Source: Lethocerus indicus
Taxonomy: Eukaryota; Arthropoda; Insecta; Hemiptera; Belostomatidae
Assembly: GCA_019843655.1 (NCBI GenBank)
Contig: JACDQD010000011.1
Location: forward strand, 12,380,604 to 12,444,603
Reading direction: 5' to 3'
Length of the DNA stretch: 64,000 nucleotides
A program made the translations under genes and the position numbers. Below the pieces are notes generated by a model. The model did no database searches and had not been told where the DNA came from. It was given only the letters and a program-made list of their open reading frames with translations. Shown in pieces: positions 39,513 through 50,016 of the stretch (positions within the stretch are counted from its first letter, which is position 1; every line of letters begins with the position of its first letter).

Positions 39513-42500
39513 CTCTATTTGGACCACGCAACACTGTTCGTTCCCAGCCGGTTATTAACGGTGATGTTATTCATTAATACAAATCCAAACGGGATGTTCT
39601 GCTAATTTTTAATTTCTCCCATAAATGATACACTTGCGCAAACGATTTCGAAATAGTTGGTGACCGACTTTCGACACGGGGAATAATAATACCGTTTTAC
39701 GTATTGAGTCGCTGCATAGTTTTTAATAACCGAATCGCGGGATTGCGGAATTGACCATTATTTCTGGAAAGCGAAACCTTTTCAGACAGGACAGGTTAAA
39801 ATTGGCGCAACATTTATTTCTTCCAAATATTGAAATATTTGGATGGAGTTACTGAAATTGAACTGTAATTAGCGTGGAAAAGACCTGCTATTTTAAAAGG
39901 AAACCCTTATGAAGCTACAAATTTTGTGACTATTGCAAAAAAATAGATAGATTCAGTTCTACAAAACCCTATATTTAGCTCCATTTTGACATCTGAAATT
40001 TTGCTATTCTAAGATGCCATTGACTTGTATCCAATTTTTTATAAACATTGATAAAAAAATGTTCAGATTATTTCAAATCTCAAGGTTAAAAATACATAGA
40101 TAAACTGTTGGCAAGTTATGATTTCCTTTCTAACCTTCTGTTTCCTTTTGTCCCTTGTGTTTCCTCGTCTTCTATTCCTGCCCGAAGCTTCAGCGGTTAC
40201 GAAACACCGCGGAGGACTATAATTAGTTGGACAATGTAAGACCTGGGTTGCGCAAGTCCAGGAAAGGGGCGCTTCTTAAGCGCCGGGCGGCCAAGTTCGG
40301 AAGGGGCCAATATCTTGCCGACTAAATAGAATCTAAATTAATCAGCCGGTTATTCAATTTTGGGGACGTCACGAAATCAATGCGATCGCAATCTGTTCGG
40401 GAATCGTGTTTACGGCCAAGCGTAAACAATTCACGTCCAAATTTACGAGCATAACTACTGCCACAGGGGTTTTCTCAGTTCGTGCTGTCTGCTCCCACAG
40501 TTAATTAAACAGTTCATTAAAACGAAGTCAAAAGATTTATTATGTATAGGTTAGTAAATCCTGGCATATCCGGGTATATACTACGACACTGATTCAATAA
40601 TTTATAAACTTTCAATCTGTTATTTTAGTCTGTGATTGATGAAAAATTAGGGTCACATCGTCTATATGAAGTTTTATTTTTTGTTACTCTACTCAGCCCG
40701 CCAGATCCCTTTCTCAAGTAAACATAAATTTTCCTTATCATTCATTATCACCCTTCGTGTGGTATTCGAAAAAGCATTTGTCCTCAGTCATAGCGCAATA
40801 ATCGTGAACCGTGGATTTATCCTTTGAGCACTGCCTGGTGGTAAATAAGGGCAATTTAATTTTTATTTTCACCCATTCGTAACCTGATGTATATTTTTAA
40901 AACTTGTAAAACGTACCTCTCAGCCTTGCAATATCCACAATTAATATGCAATATCTCAGGGAAGAAAAAGCAGACGCTGGCGCTAAACGATGATAGACAT
41001 GTAGTGACAAGAATAAGCGTGACCGATCTGAAAGACAGATAAAGAAATGCAGACCTGCACGCGCTGAAGCCACTATTGATGACTCACTGTCGTCCCAGCT
41101 TCCGAACCACTACTCAGTTATTATAAGTAAACATGACACATAAATGATCGTTAGATTGAAATAGAACGTAATACAAAAAGGAGTCGGAGTCGTCCGATTT
41201 TTGTCGTCTCCGACTGTATCTAGTATAGCCATCTCTCTCTTCCCCATTGCATCAATGTAAATAGACAGAATAATAAACAAGGGCTGTCAGAGTTTACAGT
41301 CAGACTATTAAGTCCCACCTTTATCCATGTTCTTTTCATTACTTCTATATTTTAAATGATATCCTGTGTGCATTATATTCATATAATGGAACTTGATTTA
41401 GACATACATTTAACGGAATACCAACAGAATTCCCCAGATACATGTGAGACGCTTGCTCAAGGGCGTTATCGGTCACCGGTTACTTCGAAAAACCCGAGGT
41501 CGAAAATTACACGACGGCTAAAAAAGCAAGAGATTTAGCGGTTTCTAAGTGAGAGAGAAAAAACAGTTTGTTCTGCGCCCAGAAAGACGACGCTCAGAGT
41601 GCCCCGATCGGTCGGATTGGGCAATTCGGTTTCGCGGGCCTTGCCCGCCTTATTACCCCCGGCCTAACCTTTAACCCGATACAGTGTTCTTCCCACGGTG
41701 TTCCTACCATCCTCCAGTCTCCTTCGGATCGTGTTAGCCGTTCCAACAGTCCTTAATGGAATGCTGAACGGTAAACAACGTGAAACTGAACGCCACTACG
41801 TATTCGAAAATCAATAACGTTTATGCGGAACTCTTTCGTTTCGGTCCTGTCTACAAAAAGTGAATAGTAAAATAATTATAGTCGCATTTAAACGCTTCAT
41901 TAGAATAAGTATCCTACCTAGAAGATTGTATTCACAGTAATCCTTCGGGTAGGCACGATTGACTGTTATTGTCTATTTCTCGGTCGTATATGACCAGTCT
42001 GTTAACGCAATTAATTTTCAGAATCCCTCTTTTAATTTATTTCAAGTTAGCCGCAACTACAGTTTTCTATTGTATTTAGCGACAGTGTACTTTTTCTGAC
42101 ATTTTGTTGAGAGTAAAAGTGATGGTACTCAAGAGCTGAACAAATCTCTTTCTGTTCGAAAGTAATGTCTTGTCGAGGAACAGTCTGTAATGTCTTTTCT
42201 GCAGGTTTCAATCTTGTGCGTGCGTACATTTCGAGTGACCAATTCTAAAACATATTTCAATGAGAGTTTCAAAGAAGTGTTGTATTTGAACCGCTTTTAA
42301 GACCGTTGGGAGGCGAACGAACTCCGGGCACCTTGGTCGGTATTGGAGTCGAGGTCGAGCGCCTTCAGCAATGAACTTGAATGATGGTTGCGTCAGCCCC
42401 GATTGGCGTTTAAATGGCGACTCGGATGAATAATCGGCAGAAGGTCGGCCCTTCTCCCGTTCGGCTATCCCAGTGTCCCAGCTCGGTCATACCGAACAAA

Positions 42501-43635
42501 TGCCAGCCAGGGATGATTTCACAAAGCCCGATGGTTCGTGGGCCTTGACACGGCCACCGACGGCCGGCCTCTAATGACTCACGTCAGATATGTGCGTTTA
42601 GATTCACGCCGGTGTAGATAGTAGTACCCGTTATTATTTTTGAAATGTCACCGTCACTCCGATTCGAAACGGCGCCGTTAAGCAACTTCGGATTGATGCC
42701 GGCGAAATGAAATTCATTCGACCACCGAAACAGAAGTGTCGGAAAGCTCATTCTTCAGTCAAAACTAGTTTTATTAAAAAAAGAATTATTCAACCGCGAG
42801 AGCCCGCCATCCAATAAATATCGGACGGGTAAAAGTAATACTCGGAGATGATTATTCTCAAGGACCCTCCGCCGTGGCTAAAGGTACTTCATCGTTACTG
42901 GGACTTTTTTTCCAATTAATTATGCGGTGTTTTCCCCGCGCGCGCTTCAAGTACTCTCCCGTATACTTAGCCCATACTGTGACTTATGCAATTGTGGGGA
43001 ATTTTACCTTAAAATCGACGCTCACCTTCGCCGTGTTCTGCGTGCAGGGTTTATTAACGGGGTTACTTTCTAATTGTCCTCCGTTGCGTCATCTGCCTGC
43101 TTAATATTCGTCCGGAATGTGCAATCATTGCCCGAGGTCAGATCGTGGCCTTGGTTACCGTAAGGCGGTGTGATAATAAAATTCTCGGTACTAAATTTTA
43201 TTAGGTTTTCATGAGAATAGTGTAGTAGGAAGTGCACACTATCAGATCATTATAGGTGGCGTTATAGATTTGAAAATTATTAATTTAACAACCAAAATTT
43301 CACCTATTATATAGTCGTTAAAATTTTTTAAATGAGCTAATGAGCTCAATTGGCCATTATCGTAGTCAAAAATAATTATAACATTATATAACCTGGAAAG
43401 ACAAGTACTCGTAATTTGTTTTCGCTTGAAATTTTCGGACGTATAATCCAACTAAGCCAGAATATTTTTTCGTTCATATCGTACCGTTGCGCATGACCTA
43501 AATTAATTACAATCTCAACCTGGTATAATGGATGCAGGTATGAAAATAATTATTACATAAAAGTACAATAAATGTGCTGAAACAAGAAAATGTGGACTCA
43601 CCTATAAGTAGGGCGAAGTAAGGTGAAGAATTCAT
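6198..43635 (-). CDS. CPAP1-like secreted chitin-binding mucin, five coding exons
   Basis: Spliced CDS complement(join(6198..10379, 11613..11731, 12822..13014, 23690..23739, 43602..43635)): 4,578 nt, 1,525 residues. Residues 1-21 form a signal peptide (hydrophobic core, likely cleavage after HEA). Residues 22-92 are charged and Ala/Ser-rich with two RxxR motifs (25-28, 67-70). Next comes a GRPGVDFP...IP motif, then one CBM14/peritrophin-A domain with six Cys at 115, 131, 137, 147, 160 and 168. From about 180 on, the tail has no Cys and is Thr/Ser/Pro-rich, with poly-Thr at 358-368 and 569-637. Three helix-like islands stand out: 772-801, 1330-1392 and the last 20 residues. A single CBM14 domain fits the CPAP1 family of cuticle proteins; the mucin tail suggests heavy O-glycosylation. 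Likely a chitin-associated matrix protein secreted by epidermis or trachea (inference). I cannot name the exact orthologue. Confidence 0.9.
8865..9071 (-). repeat. Poly-Thr coding repeat (residues about 569-637)
   Basis: Runs of Thr codons (ACC, ACT, ACA) broken by Pro, Leu, Val or Ala. The opposite strand shows GTGGTAGTGGTT-like repeats. This is a PTS mucin repeat and a likely site of length variation. Confidence 0.92.
9672..9704 (-). repeat. Shorter poly-Thr run (residues about 358-368)
   Basis: Eleven consecutive Thr codons in the mucin tail of the same gene. Confidence 0.9.
10380..11612 (-). other. Intron 4 of the chitin-binding mucin gene (1.2 kb)
   Basis: Splits the CBM14 domain between its second and third cysteines, in phase 0. 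I see no gene or recognisable element inside. Confidence 0.85.
11613..11731 (-). CDS. Chitin-binding mucin, coding exon 4 (first two Cys of CBM14)
   Basis: Acceptor TTGTTACAG, 119 nt, donor CAG|GTACCT. Reads GVMGRPGVDFPVLPSIPRTQ then FSCRNVKSSGYYADLDTGCQ, with the first two cysteines and the Gly-Tyr-Tyr-Ala-Asp block typical of peritrophin-A domains. Phase 0 out. Confidence 0.94.
11732..12821 (-). other. Intron 3 of the chitin-binding mucin gene (1.1 kb)
   Basis: Mixed composition; the part around 12040-12210 is GC-richer. Overlapping ORFs on both strands (12402-12788) have no recognisable product. Confidence 0.8.
12822..13014 (-). CDS. Chitin-binding mucin, coding exon 3 (N-terminal spacer)
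   Basis: Acceptor TTTTCTAG, 64 codons plus G, donor G|GTAATC. Reads RRVQVPVREKAAAVAEAMGA, then an acidic Ser/Glu stretch, then KRVQRK and DQFMEYQ. Together with exon 2 it creates a run of basic residues (RVIRRRV), a possible proprotein-convertase site. Confidence 0.88.
14895..14927 (+). repeat. GATGGC...CAGTC short dispersed motif, copy 1
   Basis: ACTGAGGATGGCGAAAACC followed by CTAAACCAGTC. A degenerate member of the family described in the findings. Confidence 0.4.
17705..17737 (+). repeat. GATGGC...GAAACC short dispersed motif, copy 2
   Basis: CGATGGCGAGAAGACGAAAC then CGTCTAG. One of the clearest copies. Confidence 0.5.
18177..18210 (+). repeat. GATGGC...GAAACC short dispersed motif, copy 3
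   Basis: ACTGACGATGGCG, TTACACC, GAAACCGATC. The order CTGANGA then GAAA resembles a hammerhead ribozyme core. Confidence 0.5.
23157..23190 (-). repeat. GATGGC short dispersed motif, copy 4
   Basis: On the minus strand: CTACTGACGATGGCGGGAAG then ATTGAACC. Confidence 0.45.
23690..23739 (-). CDS. Chitin-binding mucin, coding exon 2 (end of signal peptide)
   Basis: A 50-nt exon: acceptor TTGTTTTAG, then (G)LLVFSCHEASSTRVIR, then a GTAAGT donor. Phase 1 in, phase 0 out. It completes the hydrophobic core and the probable cleavage site. It is isolated between introns of 10.7 and 19.9 kb; frame, splice sites and signal-peptide logic all agree. Confidence 0.85.
26351..26362 (+). repeat. Run of 12 G
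   Basis: Uninterrupted G12 homopolymer in the 19.9-kb intron. Confidence 0.95.
26767..26807. repeat. (AT)n microsatellite, about 41 bp
   Basis: Uninterrupted AT tract in the 19.9-kb intron. Confidence 0.97.
27712..27745 (+). repeat. GATGGC short dispersed motif, copy 5
   Basis: ACTGATGATGGCGAGAAAGC then GAAGCCAGTC. TGGC and GCCA can pair to form a small hairpin. Confidence 0.5.
31263..31464 (+). repeat. Dispersed direct repeat, copy A
   Basis: About 200 bp that recurs in the same orientation at 35715-35947. A core of about 94 bp (near 31287-31380), including GGAATTACCGAAAGGAAGG, is identical in both copies. Outside the core they differ by substitutions and indels. Both end in GAATACCTTTCCTGT. 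No terminal inverted repeat or coding remnant seen; family unknown. Confidence 0.85.
31786..32282 (+). repeat. Dispersed repeat, inverted pair, copy 1
   Basis: Matches the reverse complement of 40990-41443 over its whole length, with moderate divergence and indels. Shared landmarks include ATGGCTATACTAGATACAGT, AGTCTGACTGTAAACTCTGA, AATGCAGGTCTGCATTTC and TGACATGTA at the end. Unknown family; no coding capacity recognised. Confidence 0.85.
34159..34184. repeat. (GA)n microsatellite
   Basis: Short GA tract followed by five G. Confidence 0.92.
35715..35947 (+). repeat. Dispersed direct repeat, copy B
   Basis: Second copy of the repeat at 31263-31464, 4.45 kb away. It is longer because of an A-rich insertion and about 30 extra bases near its end. 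Confidence 0.85.
37857..37884. repeat. Imperfect (CT)n microsatellite
   Basis: CT tract with a G interruption. Confidence 0.88.
39465..39515. repeat. (CT)n microsatellite, about 50 bp
   Basis: CT tract with one early CC interruption. It produces a spurious Leu-Ser open frame. Confidence 0.95.
40990..41443 (-). repeat. Dispersed repeat, inverted pair, copy 2
   Basis: Inverted partner of 31786-32282, 8.7 kb away in the same intron. It ends within GTATCTGGGGAAT (minus strand), where similarity stops in both copies. Confidence 0.85.
43602..43635 (-). CDS. Chitin-binding mucin, coding exon 1 (start of signal peptide)
   Basis: ATG at 43635-43633, reading MNSSPYFALLI plus G before a GTGAGT donor. 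The start is chosen because a strong acceptor (TTGCCTCATTTCAG) lies 27 nt upstream, so this ATG is the first in the spliced exon. Joined to the next exon it gives a complete signal peptide, MNSSPYFALLIGLLVFSCHE. Confidence 0.85.
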
Positions 43636-43662
43636 GGCATCAGCCTCCTCCCGCTTCGGGTC
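43636..43662 (-). other. 5' UTR part of the start exon, after a 3' splice site
   Basis: On the minus strand, a pyrimidine-rich tract and CATTTCAG precede GACCCGAAG. The exon therefore appears to begin at 43662, with a 27-nt leader. At least one further noncoding exon must lie at higher coordinates. Confidence 0.7.
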
Positions 43663-44698
43663 CTGAAATGAGGCAAATTGAAGATAAGTTAACAGTAAAA
43701 CGCTAATCACAATACTTGATGACATTTAAGGCGCTGTAAACATTTTTTAGAGCTGCATTAAAAGAATTATTCGTAGCCCCCGATGACGCAAGAACGATGC
43801 CGCTGAATATTTATGGGGCAATAATCGGTCGTTTATGTCTTTCCCAATTTATTATTCACCGCGTAAAATTTGTATTATTGCATCCGGGATTTCGTGATAA
43901 TTTCTATGGCGTAGCACCTTTCGTGACATTGGAACTGCTGTAAAATATCTGAAAATGTTCGGAATGCTTCAACCAGTTTATTACACCGATGGAGATGTTT
44001 TTAATTTGAAAAACAAAGTATGCGCATTAAGAAGAGCTTCTAACTGCAATAAAGAAGATAATAAAATAATTATTTACGATATATACAATAGTATACTATT
44101 TTCAGACAGTTATACTGTTACACAGTGAACCAGCCACCGTCAGAATCTTAAGTGCGCTAACTCAGTACTTTAGTAAAACAATATTCTGCAATGAGTATAA
44201 ATACGCTGTACAATCCCGTTGTACAATTGCTAAACGGGTCCCATTTAGTTTAATATTTCGAAACTGGGTCTTAGTTTTACGGACTGCATGAGAATGAAGT
44301 ATGTAGCGATAGCGGGGGAGATTCAATTGTATGCCGAAGGTTCAATTATACGGAAACGACATCCCCGATACAATTTTCCAGGTTGTTTTCAACCCACGCG
44401 AATACAACATACCTCGTCCTTAATTGCGCGTAAAAGGGGACAGCATAAAAAGATGCAGAAACCAAGTTGGCCGGTAGTATTGGGAAACGGGAGGAATTAG
44501 GCGGACAATTTTGAGAAAACGGCGGTTTTGAATGAAACCGGGAAATGATAGAACGGATAAATTTAATGGTACACGTGTTAACTAATTTGTAAGTCTCGTA
44601 GGTTGCCCAAGAAGTACAAGCTGTTATTCGAAAGAGGGAAAATTTTGAATAAATATCTCGGGTGTGATTTTCTGTCTTCCCTCACGTTTGGTCCAGCT

Positions 44699-44738
44699 CT
44701 AGACCGTTTTCGGCTTACTCGCCAGTTTCAGCAGTAAT
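44699..44738 (-). repeat. GATGGC-like short dispersed motif, copy 6
   Basis: On the minus strand: CTGCTGAAACTGGCGAGTAA then GCCGAAAACGGTCTAG. The 3' half fits the family consensus well. Confidence 0.45.
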
Positions 44739-46506
44739 AAATAGACTACTTTTTCTTATTAGGAAACAGTCGTTTCAGAAGATCAATGAATCACAGCTGA
44801 CTAAAATTTTCAACTGAAATTCGATACGCCACGATTCAAAATAGTAGTATACTTTTATAATAGAGAATCAGTAAAAAAAAGTAGAAAAATGTAAGTATTT
44901 GGCAACTAAAGGCGTGAGATTCATTCATAAATTACTGCGTCAACAATGGTTGTTAGTCGGAAATTGAAGGCCCCAATATGCAAACATTATTTTTGGTCGT
45001 GAAGTATGAATGGATGAACGTGGCTGGGTTGGAATGAATGGCTGGAAGATGGCCTGAATGGAGCCAAAGAGCAAGGCGACCGACGACACGACCCGGTCAC
45101 ATTTTTTCTCCCCTTTTCCGTCACAACAGTCCTCTCACCGCGTTTCTCCCGGCGTCTTCGGCCTCCCACCGTGAGAATGTAAATCGTCTTCTCTATTGTA
45201 ACAAGCGGCTTAGCCGTTTAACGGCCGATTGGGGCACGAGCTCGTACTTCCTGGTAAACAAAGCACGGATCGCTCATCCTGCCCGCCAAGCCCAAGTAAT
45301 CAGTCGATACTCTCGATTCGGCCACACCAATTGTTCTATTTATATTGCGCTAGAGTTTATTTTCAACAATACTTTCCGGACAAAGAAGAGAAAAAACAAC
45401 GAGCTCGTAACCGAGCCTGGGAAGTGGACGGCAGTAACTGGAACTGCCGCCTGTTCCTCGTTGGTTGGGGCGGATCTCATTCGTCTCGTGTTTCTTCTTC
45501 TTCTTTTCTACCGAATGCAGGAAAAGTGAGAGTGACCGCGTTTTGAGAGGCGGCGGAGGTTGTGCGAACTTCGGGAAATAATAGAAGAAAGAGGGCTTTT
45601 TTTGTATTGTTCTGTAATTAAACGGAGGTGGGAGACTACCTCTCGTTTCCTCAAAACAACAACGCCACAACGGATGTGAAGATGGGCATAAACCGATAGC
45701 CTTTGATATAGCAGAGTACAAGGTATAGAAACTAGTGTGTGAAAATATTTAATTTTTTAACAAATTTTTAAGAATAAACAAGGCCGCGGTTAGGCGGTTT
45801 TTTTTCCGCTACAATTTGAAAATTAATATACATCCCAGGTGCAAAACACAGGCAAAAGTTGTCAGGTATAAGGGCCTCAGTATATAATACAAATAATATA
45901 TAAAATAAAGTTATTTTGTATTCTACATAGAACCGGCCAGGAGAATATATTTTATTGAGGGGAAAATGCGGAAGCTGATTTCGTATTACTTGGGACCTTC
46001 CTGAGGAGCCGGGTAATCCCGTCACCGTGTTAAACGCCCCGCCTTGGGTGTTCCGTTTAATTAATGTTCCGCCCATTTGTTTGCCGTGTTCCGCGTTCCT
46101 GCTCTCGCCCCAGCCCCCCCCCCGCTAATCAATGCTAATGAAGCCCGCGTTAAATAAAACCGCACCGGTTTCGGAGATCCCACGGGAATCTCCCATGCCC
46201 CGAGACTTTCCACCGACGGCTTCCATTGTCCCGGCCCGCCAACAGACGTTACATCAATATTTGCCAAACGCCGGTTACGGTTTCGATCGGGGCCGCTCTT
46301 CCTCCTATCCCGACCCCATTACCCAATTGGGCGTGTCACACACCCATTGTATACACATATTCATAACGTATTATGAATTATGGGCTCAGACAATAGTTAT
46401 TCAACTGTAATAGAAGCGCATTGAGCTTAATCAAAGTATATGATATTGCTGACTCATTCTTCGTATCTTCTGTCACCAATCTCGGGTTTTCCGCAGTACT
46501 ACTGCT

Positions 46507-46574
46507 ACTGAAGATGGCCATTAGTATTACTAGAGGAATGTTACAGGCGGTGGCGGGAAGCCGAAACGCTGATG
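46507..46574 (+). repeat. GATGGC...GAAACG short dispersed motif, copy 7 (extended)
   Basis: ACTGAAGATGGCC, then an insertion, then GGTGGCGGGAAGCCGAAACG and CTGATGA. It may be a composite of two copies. Confidence 0.4.
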
Positions 46575-48011
46575 AATAATATTTATATTAATTATACTTT
46601 TTTTAAATGTTCACGGAGAGAATGAGCCACAATTTTTAAAAAACAAATGGCAGTAATAAAATGAAACAGCAAACTGGGGTATTGTGCAATGGGACGGGTA
46701 ATTAAGGCTAAAGAGCGTGATCGTAATACCTCCAGTCGTGATCACCGTTTTCGCAACAAACTTTCTTTCTCCTTCAGGCATGTCTTGTCGCTTATTAAGG
46801 TGACGTTTATAAGATATGGACTCACAGTTCTAGGAATATCTAAAGCTATCTATTTTTTCTCAATGCATTAAAAATACAGGTCGTCTTCAAATCGAGTACG
46901 TCCCTTGAAGAAAACGTGATACACATCCAAATTTTCCTTAGTGCCGGCAATTAATTAATTAATAATAATAAAATTTTATTATTCAATGGTAAAGTTTTAA
47001 CTCGGTTAGTGCAGACAGCTCATTGGAAAGTAAATCACGCGTAAAAATAAGAAAACGTGTAACGGAATGACTTCGTTCGCAAATACACGGGCTAATTGAG
47101 CGATTAACAATTAATTAGTGGTGTTTTTCCTTTTTTTTATTTATCTAACACTGTGTAATTAACGGTGACTGTCTTAAATGTGGAAATTACAGTTTGGATC
47201 GCGTTAATTACTTCGGTGCGCCGTTTTGAAATCGACGGCACAGATGCAACACGCATAGCCGCCCCGCTCGGCGGGTTTAGTATCAGCGCCGTGATAGATG
47301 TTAAATATTCCGTACACGTTACATCCGCTCAGTCCACATCATCAACTTATAGCACTATGATATGGAAACGGTTAATATACCTAGTTTATGGAAATTAGTA
47401 GAGCGGAACGTGATCAGTGGACAGTATGTAAATTAGGAGGCACCACACAATTGAAATGAAATGTACAATATTTCGTATCCATTTTAACAATTACCTTCTC
47501 ATATTTTCTCTATACATTGTAATAATTGTATACATTACAAAATTTATTACTAAAGTGGCTTTAAAATTTCCGGAGGTGCTATAAAGACAGTCGTACCCCG
47601 GTTTAATATTCCCCCGAACGACACTTTCACCTATTCCGTCCCCGGGATGAGTGAAAGTAATAAACTTATCCGGTTTTTCGCCATGCGGGGATTCGGCCCA
47701 ATGCCTATACTCGGGGACTGCTTAAGAATTATCCACGCCGGCCAATTGAGGCGTAATTGACGACTGGCGGCACAGTCGTAGGAGGAGGAGGAGGTCTTCT
47801 CTTGTCTGCACGTCCTTCCGTTTCCTGGAAAGCCGGTTTGAGCCGGAGCTGAACCCCCCGGGATCAATAATTCTTCGGTTCTCTTAAGGAACAATAGTGA
47901 AATTCAGCGGGAGGGGGTCACGCTGGGGTCGATGAGCCTCTTCCTCATTCCCCGTTCGTCTGACCTCCGACATTCGAATTTGAAATTTACCATTCGGGAG
48001 AAAACTACTCT

Positions 48012-48044
48012 GCTATGCGGCGTAGCACTTTCCGTTCTCGGAAG
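48012..48044 (+). repeat. 33-bp direct repeat, left copy
   Basis: GCTATGCGGCGTAGCACTTT then CCGTTCTCGGAAG. It recurs at 48203-48235 with one mismatch. The two copies bracket the left arm of the foldback element. Confidence 0.9.
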
Positions 48045-48050
48045 CCGGAA

Positions 48051-48579
48051 ACGGCGGACTATTATCATATTATAGTAATAGTGTTGTGGGACCGGATCTG
48101 TTATCCCTCTGATTAATAGTTATTGTTCTAACATGGCGAAATGGTCACGCAAGTCGCCCGCTCAAAAATCAGCTTCATGAACTGTTACTGTCACGAGAAG
48201 CAGCTATGCGGCGTAGCACTTTCCGTTTTCGGAAGTTTCAGTCTAGAACCTTATTTCCGAATTTCTATCAGAAATTTATTCATTAGTATTTACATTCTTT
48301 TCTTTGTGGATATGATTTTATTAGTGATATAATACCATCCGAAAATATCCACAAAAGGATTAATACTGGTTTTCGAATCGTTATTACATTCAGAATTAAA
48401 TTACAACGTTTTATCGCTCCGGTAATCAGCTTCTCGTGACAGTAACAGTTCATGAAACTGATTTTTGAGCGGGCGACTTGCGTGACCATCTCGCCATGTT
48501 AGAACAATAACTATTAATCAGAGGGATAACAGTTCCCGTCCCACAACACTATTACTATAATATGATAATAGTCCGCCGT
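48051..48579. mobile_element. Foldback / MITE-like element with 151-bp inverted arms
   Basis: The left arm (about 48051-48201) and right arm (about 48429-48579) are near-perfect reverse complements. Both begin ACGGCGGACTATTATCATAT read inward. The spacer is about 227 bp and has no coding sequence. The arms encode the same short chance peptide on opposite strands. No clear target-site duplication is visible next to the ends, and no transposase is present, so it would be non-autonomous. Superfamily unknown. Confidence 0.85.
48203..48235 (+). repeat. 33-bp direct repeat, right copy
   Basis: Same 33 bases as 48012-48044 with C to T at one position, starting right after the left inverted arm. Confidence 0.9.
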
Positions 48580-49983
48580 ATTTAACTGTAATTGACACTC
48601 TGATTCTCGCAATAATGAATTTTCTTCGGTGGAAGAAATAAATGCCGGTGAAATTATCGATATTTCACGACATAAGGTTTTTGCGAATTTTTATGGAAAT
48701 AAACTACTAAGCGAGGCAGATAAATTACCCCCTTTACTACATTCTAGTTTTCTGATTTCAGTTTCAATCTCGCCACCGAGTGACGCCTCCAGATTCTCAA
48801 TCTGGAACATGAAATTTCACTTTTGTTCCAATTCCGTGCCGAGCGATCCCATTGCATTATTCCGTACAATAGAGATACGCTCGTAAAAGTAAAACCGGTC
48901 GCGGTTCGGCGGGACGTCCTTGAGAGGTGAATTATTTTTACCCACACGAAACTTCTCATAGGCGGGACTTCGGAAGTTGGGCAAGAGGGAAGGAGAGAAG
49001 AAAAAATAAATTTCAAGGCTCACATATTTACGATCTATTGTCCAATACAATACAGCGGTTTGCAGGCTACCGTGTTCGATACCTGGCAGCGATTGTAACA
49101 TTATTGATTAATCCAAAAAATTATAACATCTTCCAGCGTGTACGATTCAAAAAATGAAAATCGTACTGTCAGCGGTATTAAAAAATTTATGAAAATTGAA
49201 GCGTGTTCCTGCGGGAGAAAGTTTCGATAATATCTAGAGAAATTGATGACGATATTTGCATAAGAATTCATCCCTCGCTGATGTCCCCATAAATATCTTA
49301 ACACTATTGAGCGTTTTTTAATTCAATCGGAATTTTGAATTATGCGCATATGGATTTAAGAATTTCCGACCCAGCAATCGTGAAGTGGAAACTTTATTTC
49401 AGTTTTCTTTTTGTCCGTTTCATCATCACTGTCTTGTCCGTACGATATCCGATCAAAGGTTCAAAATCTTTTCTTGTTAAAGGGTAATGAATGGATGAAA
49501 TATTCTTCTTCTGTTTGTGCCAGAATATTATTTTGTACCGACCATTTTTCACGTTAAACGTCTTTGTGTTACATTTTTTTCTGATCTGGTGTTATACCGA
49601 ATTCCGTTTCATTGGGGATGATAAAAGCGTTACTTTTGTACGAACGTTTTTTTGTTATCTTCAATTGCGGCGTCTGCAGTGGACAGGACGCGTTGCCGCA
49701 GTGTTGAAACTGTCCAGAGAGCGGGCTCAAGTGTCAACCCCGTCTCCGAAAGAGGAAAGCATTTTCAAGTGGATTTAATACGGCACTCATTCTTGACGCA
49801 GCCGCGTGTACTACCGTTAGCGGTTGCGCAATTTCTGAGGAGGAAAAAAAGACCGAAATGCGCTTCGGAAAGGCCTCTCGAGGTTTACATAACCCTAAAG
49901 TGGGCCACTTAAACCTGCAGAATAAACAGAGGGAAATTCCGACTTTAATTTGGTTTATTTTTTAAATGTCACTGGGTGACCTT

Positions 49984-50016
49984 TCTGACGTTGGCGAGAA
50001 TATAAGATCGAACTCC
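49984..50016 (+). repeat. GATGGC-like short dispersed motif, copy 8
   Basis: TCTGACGTTGGCGAGAATAT then AAGATCGAACTCC; a diverged copy. Confidence 0.3.

Larger units (their letters stand above)
23740..43601 (-). other. Intron 1 of the chitin-binding mucin gene (19.9 kb)
   Basis: No gene recognised. Contents: microsatellites (26767, 34159, 37857, 39465), a 12-base G run at 26351, one direct and one inverted repeat pair, and GC-richer islands near 24000-24300, 24640-25060 and 42300-42750. An intron this long upstream of the coding body often holds enhancers, but I see no specific site I can defend. Confidence 0.75.

Noticed and set aside
43636..43725. An in-frame ATG at 43725 that would add 30 residues with a hydrophobic start
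   Set aside because: The added stretch is the pyrimidine tract and CAG acceptor of a 3' splice site; the downstream ATG with the next exon gives a complete signal peptide.
45038..45529. A 163-codon plus-strand ORF in a GC-richer region
   Set aside because: No recognisable domain, overlapping ORFs in other frames, no splice or start context that supports a gene.
48141..48489. Two ORFs with the same N-terminal peptide on opposite strands
   Set aside because: Both lie in the inverted arms of the foldback element; the shared peptide reflects the repeat, not a gene family.
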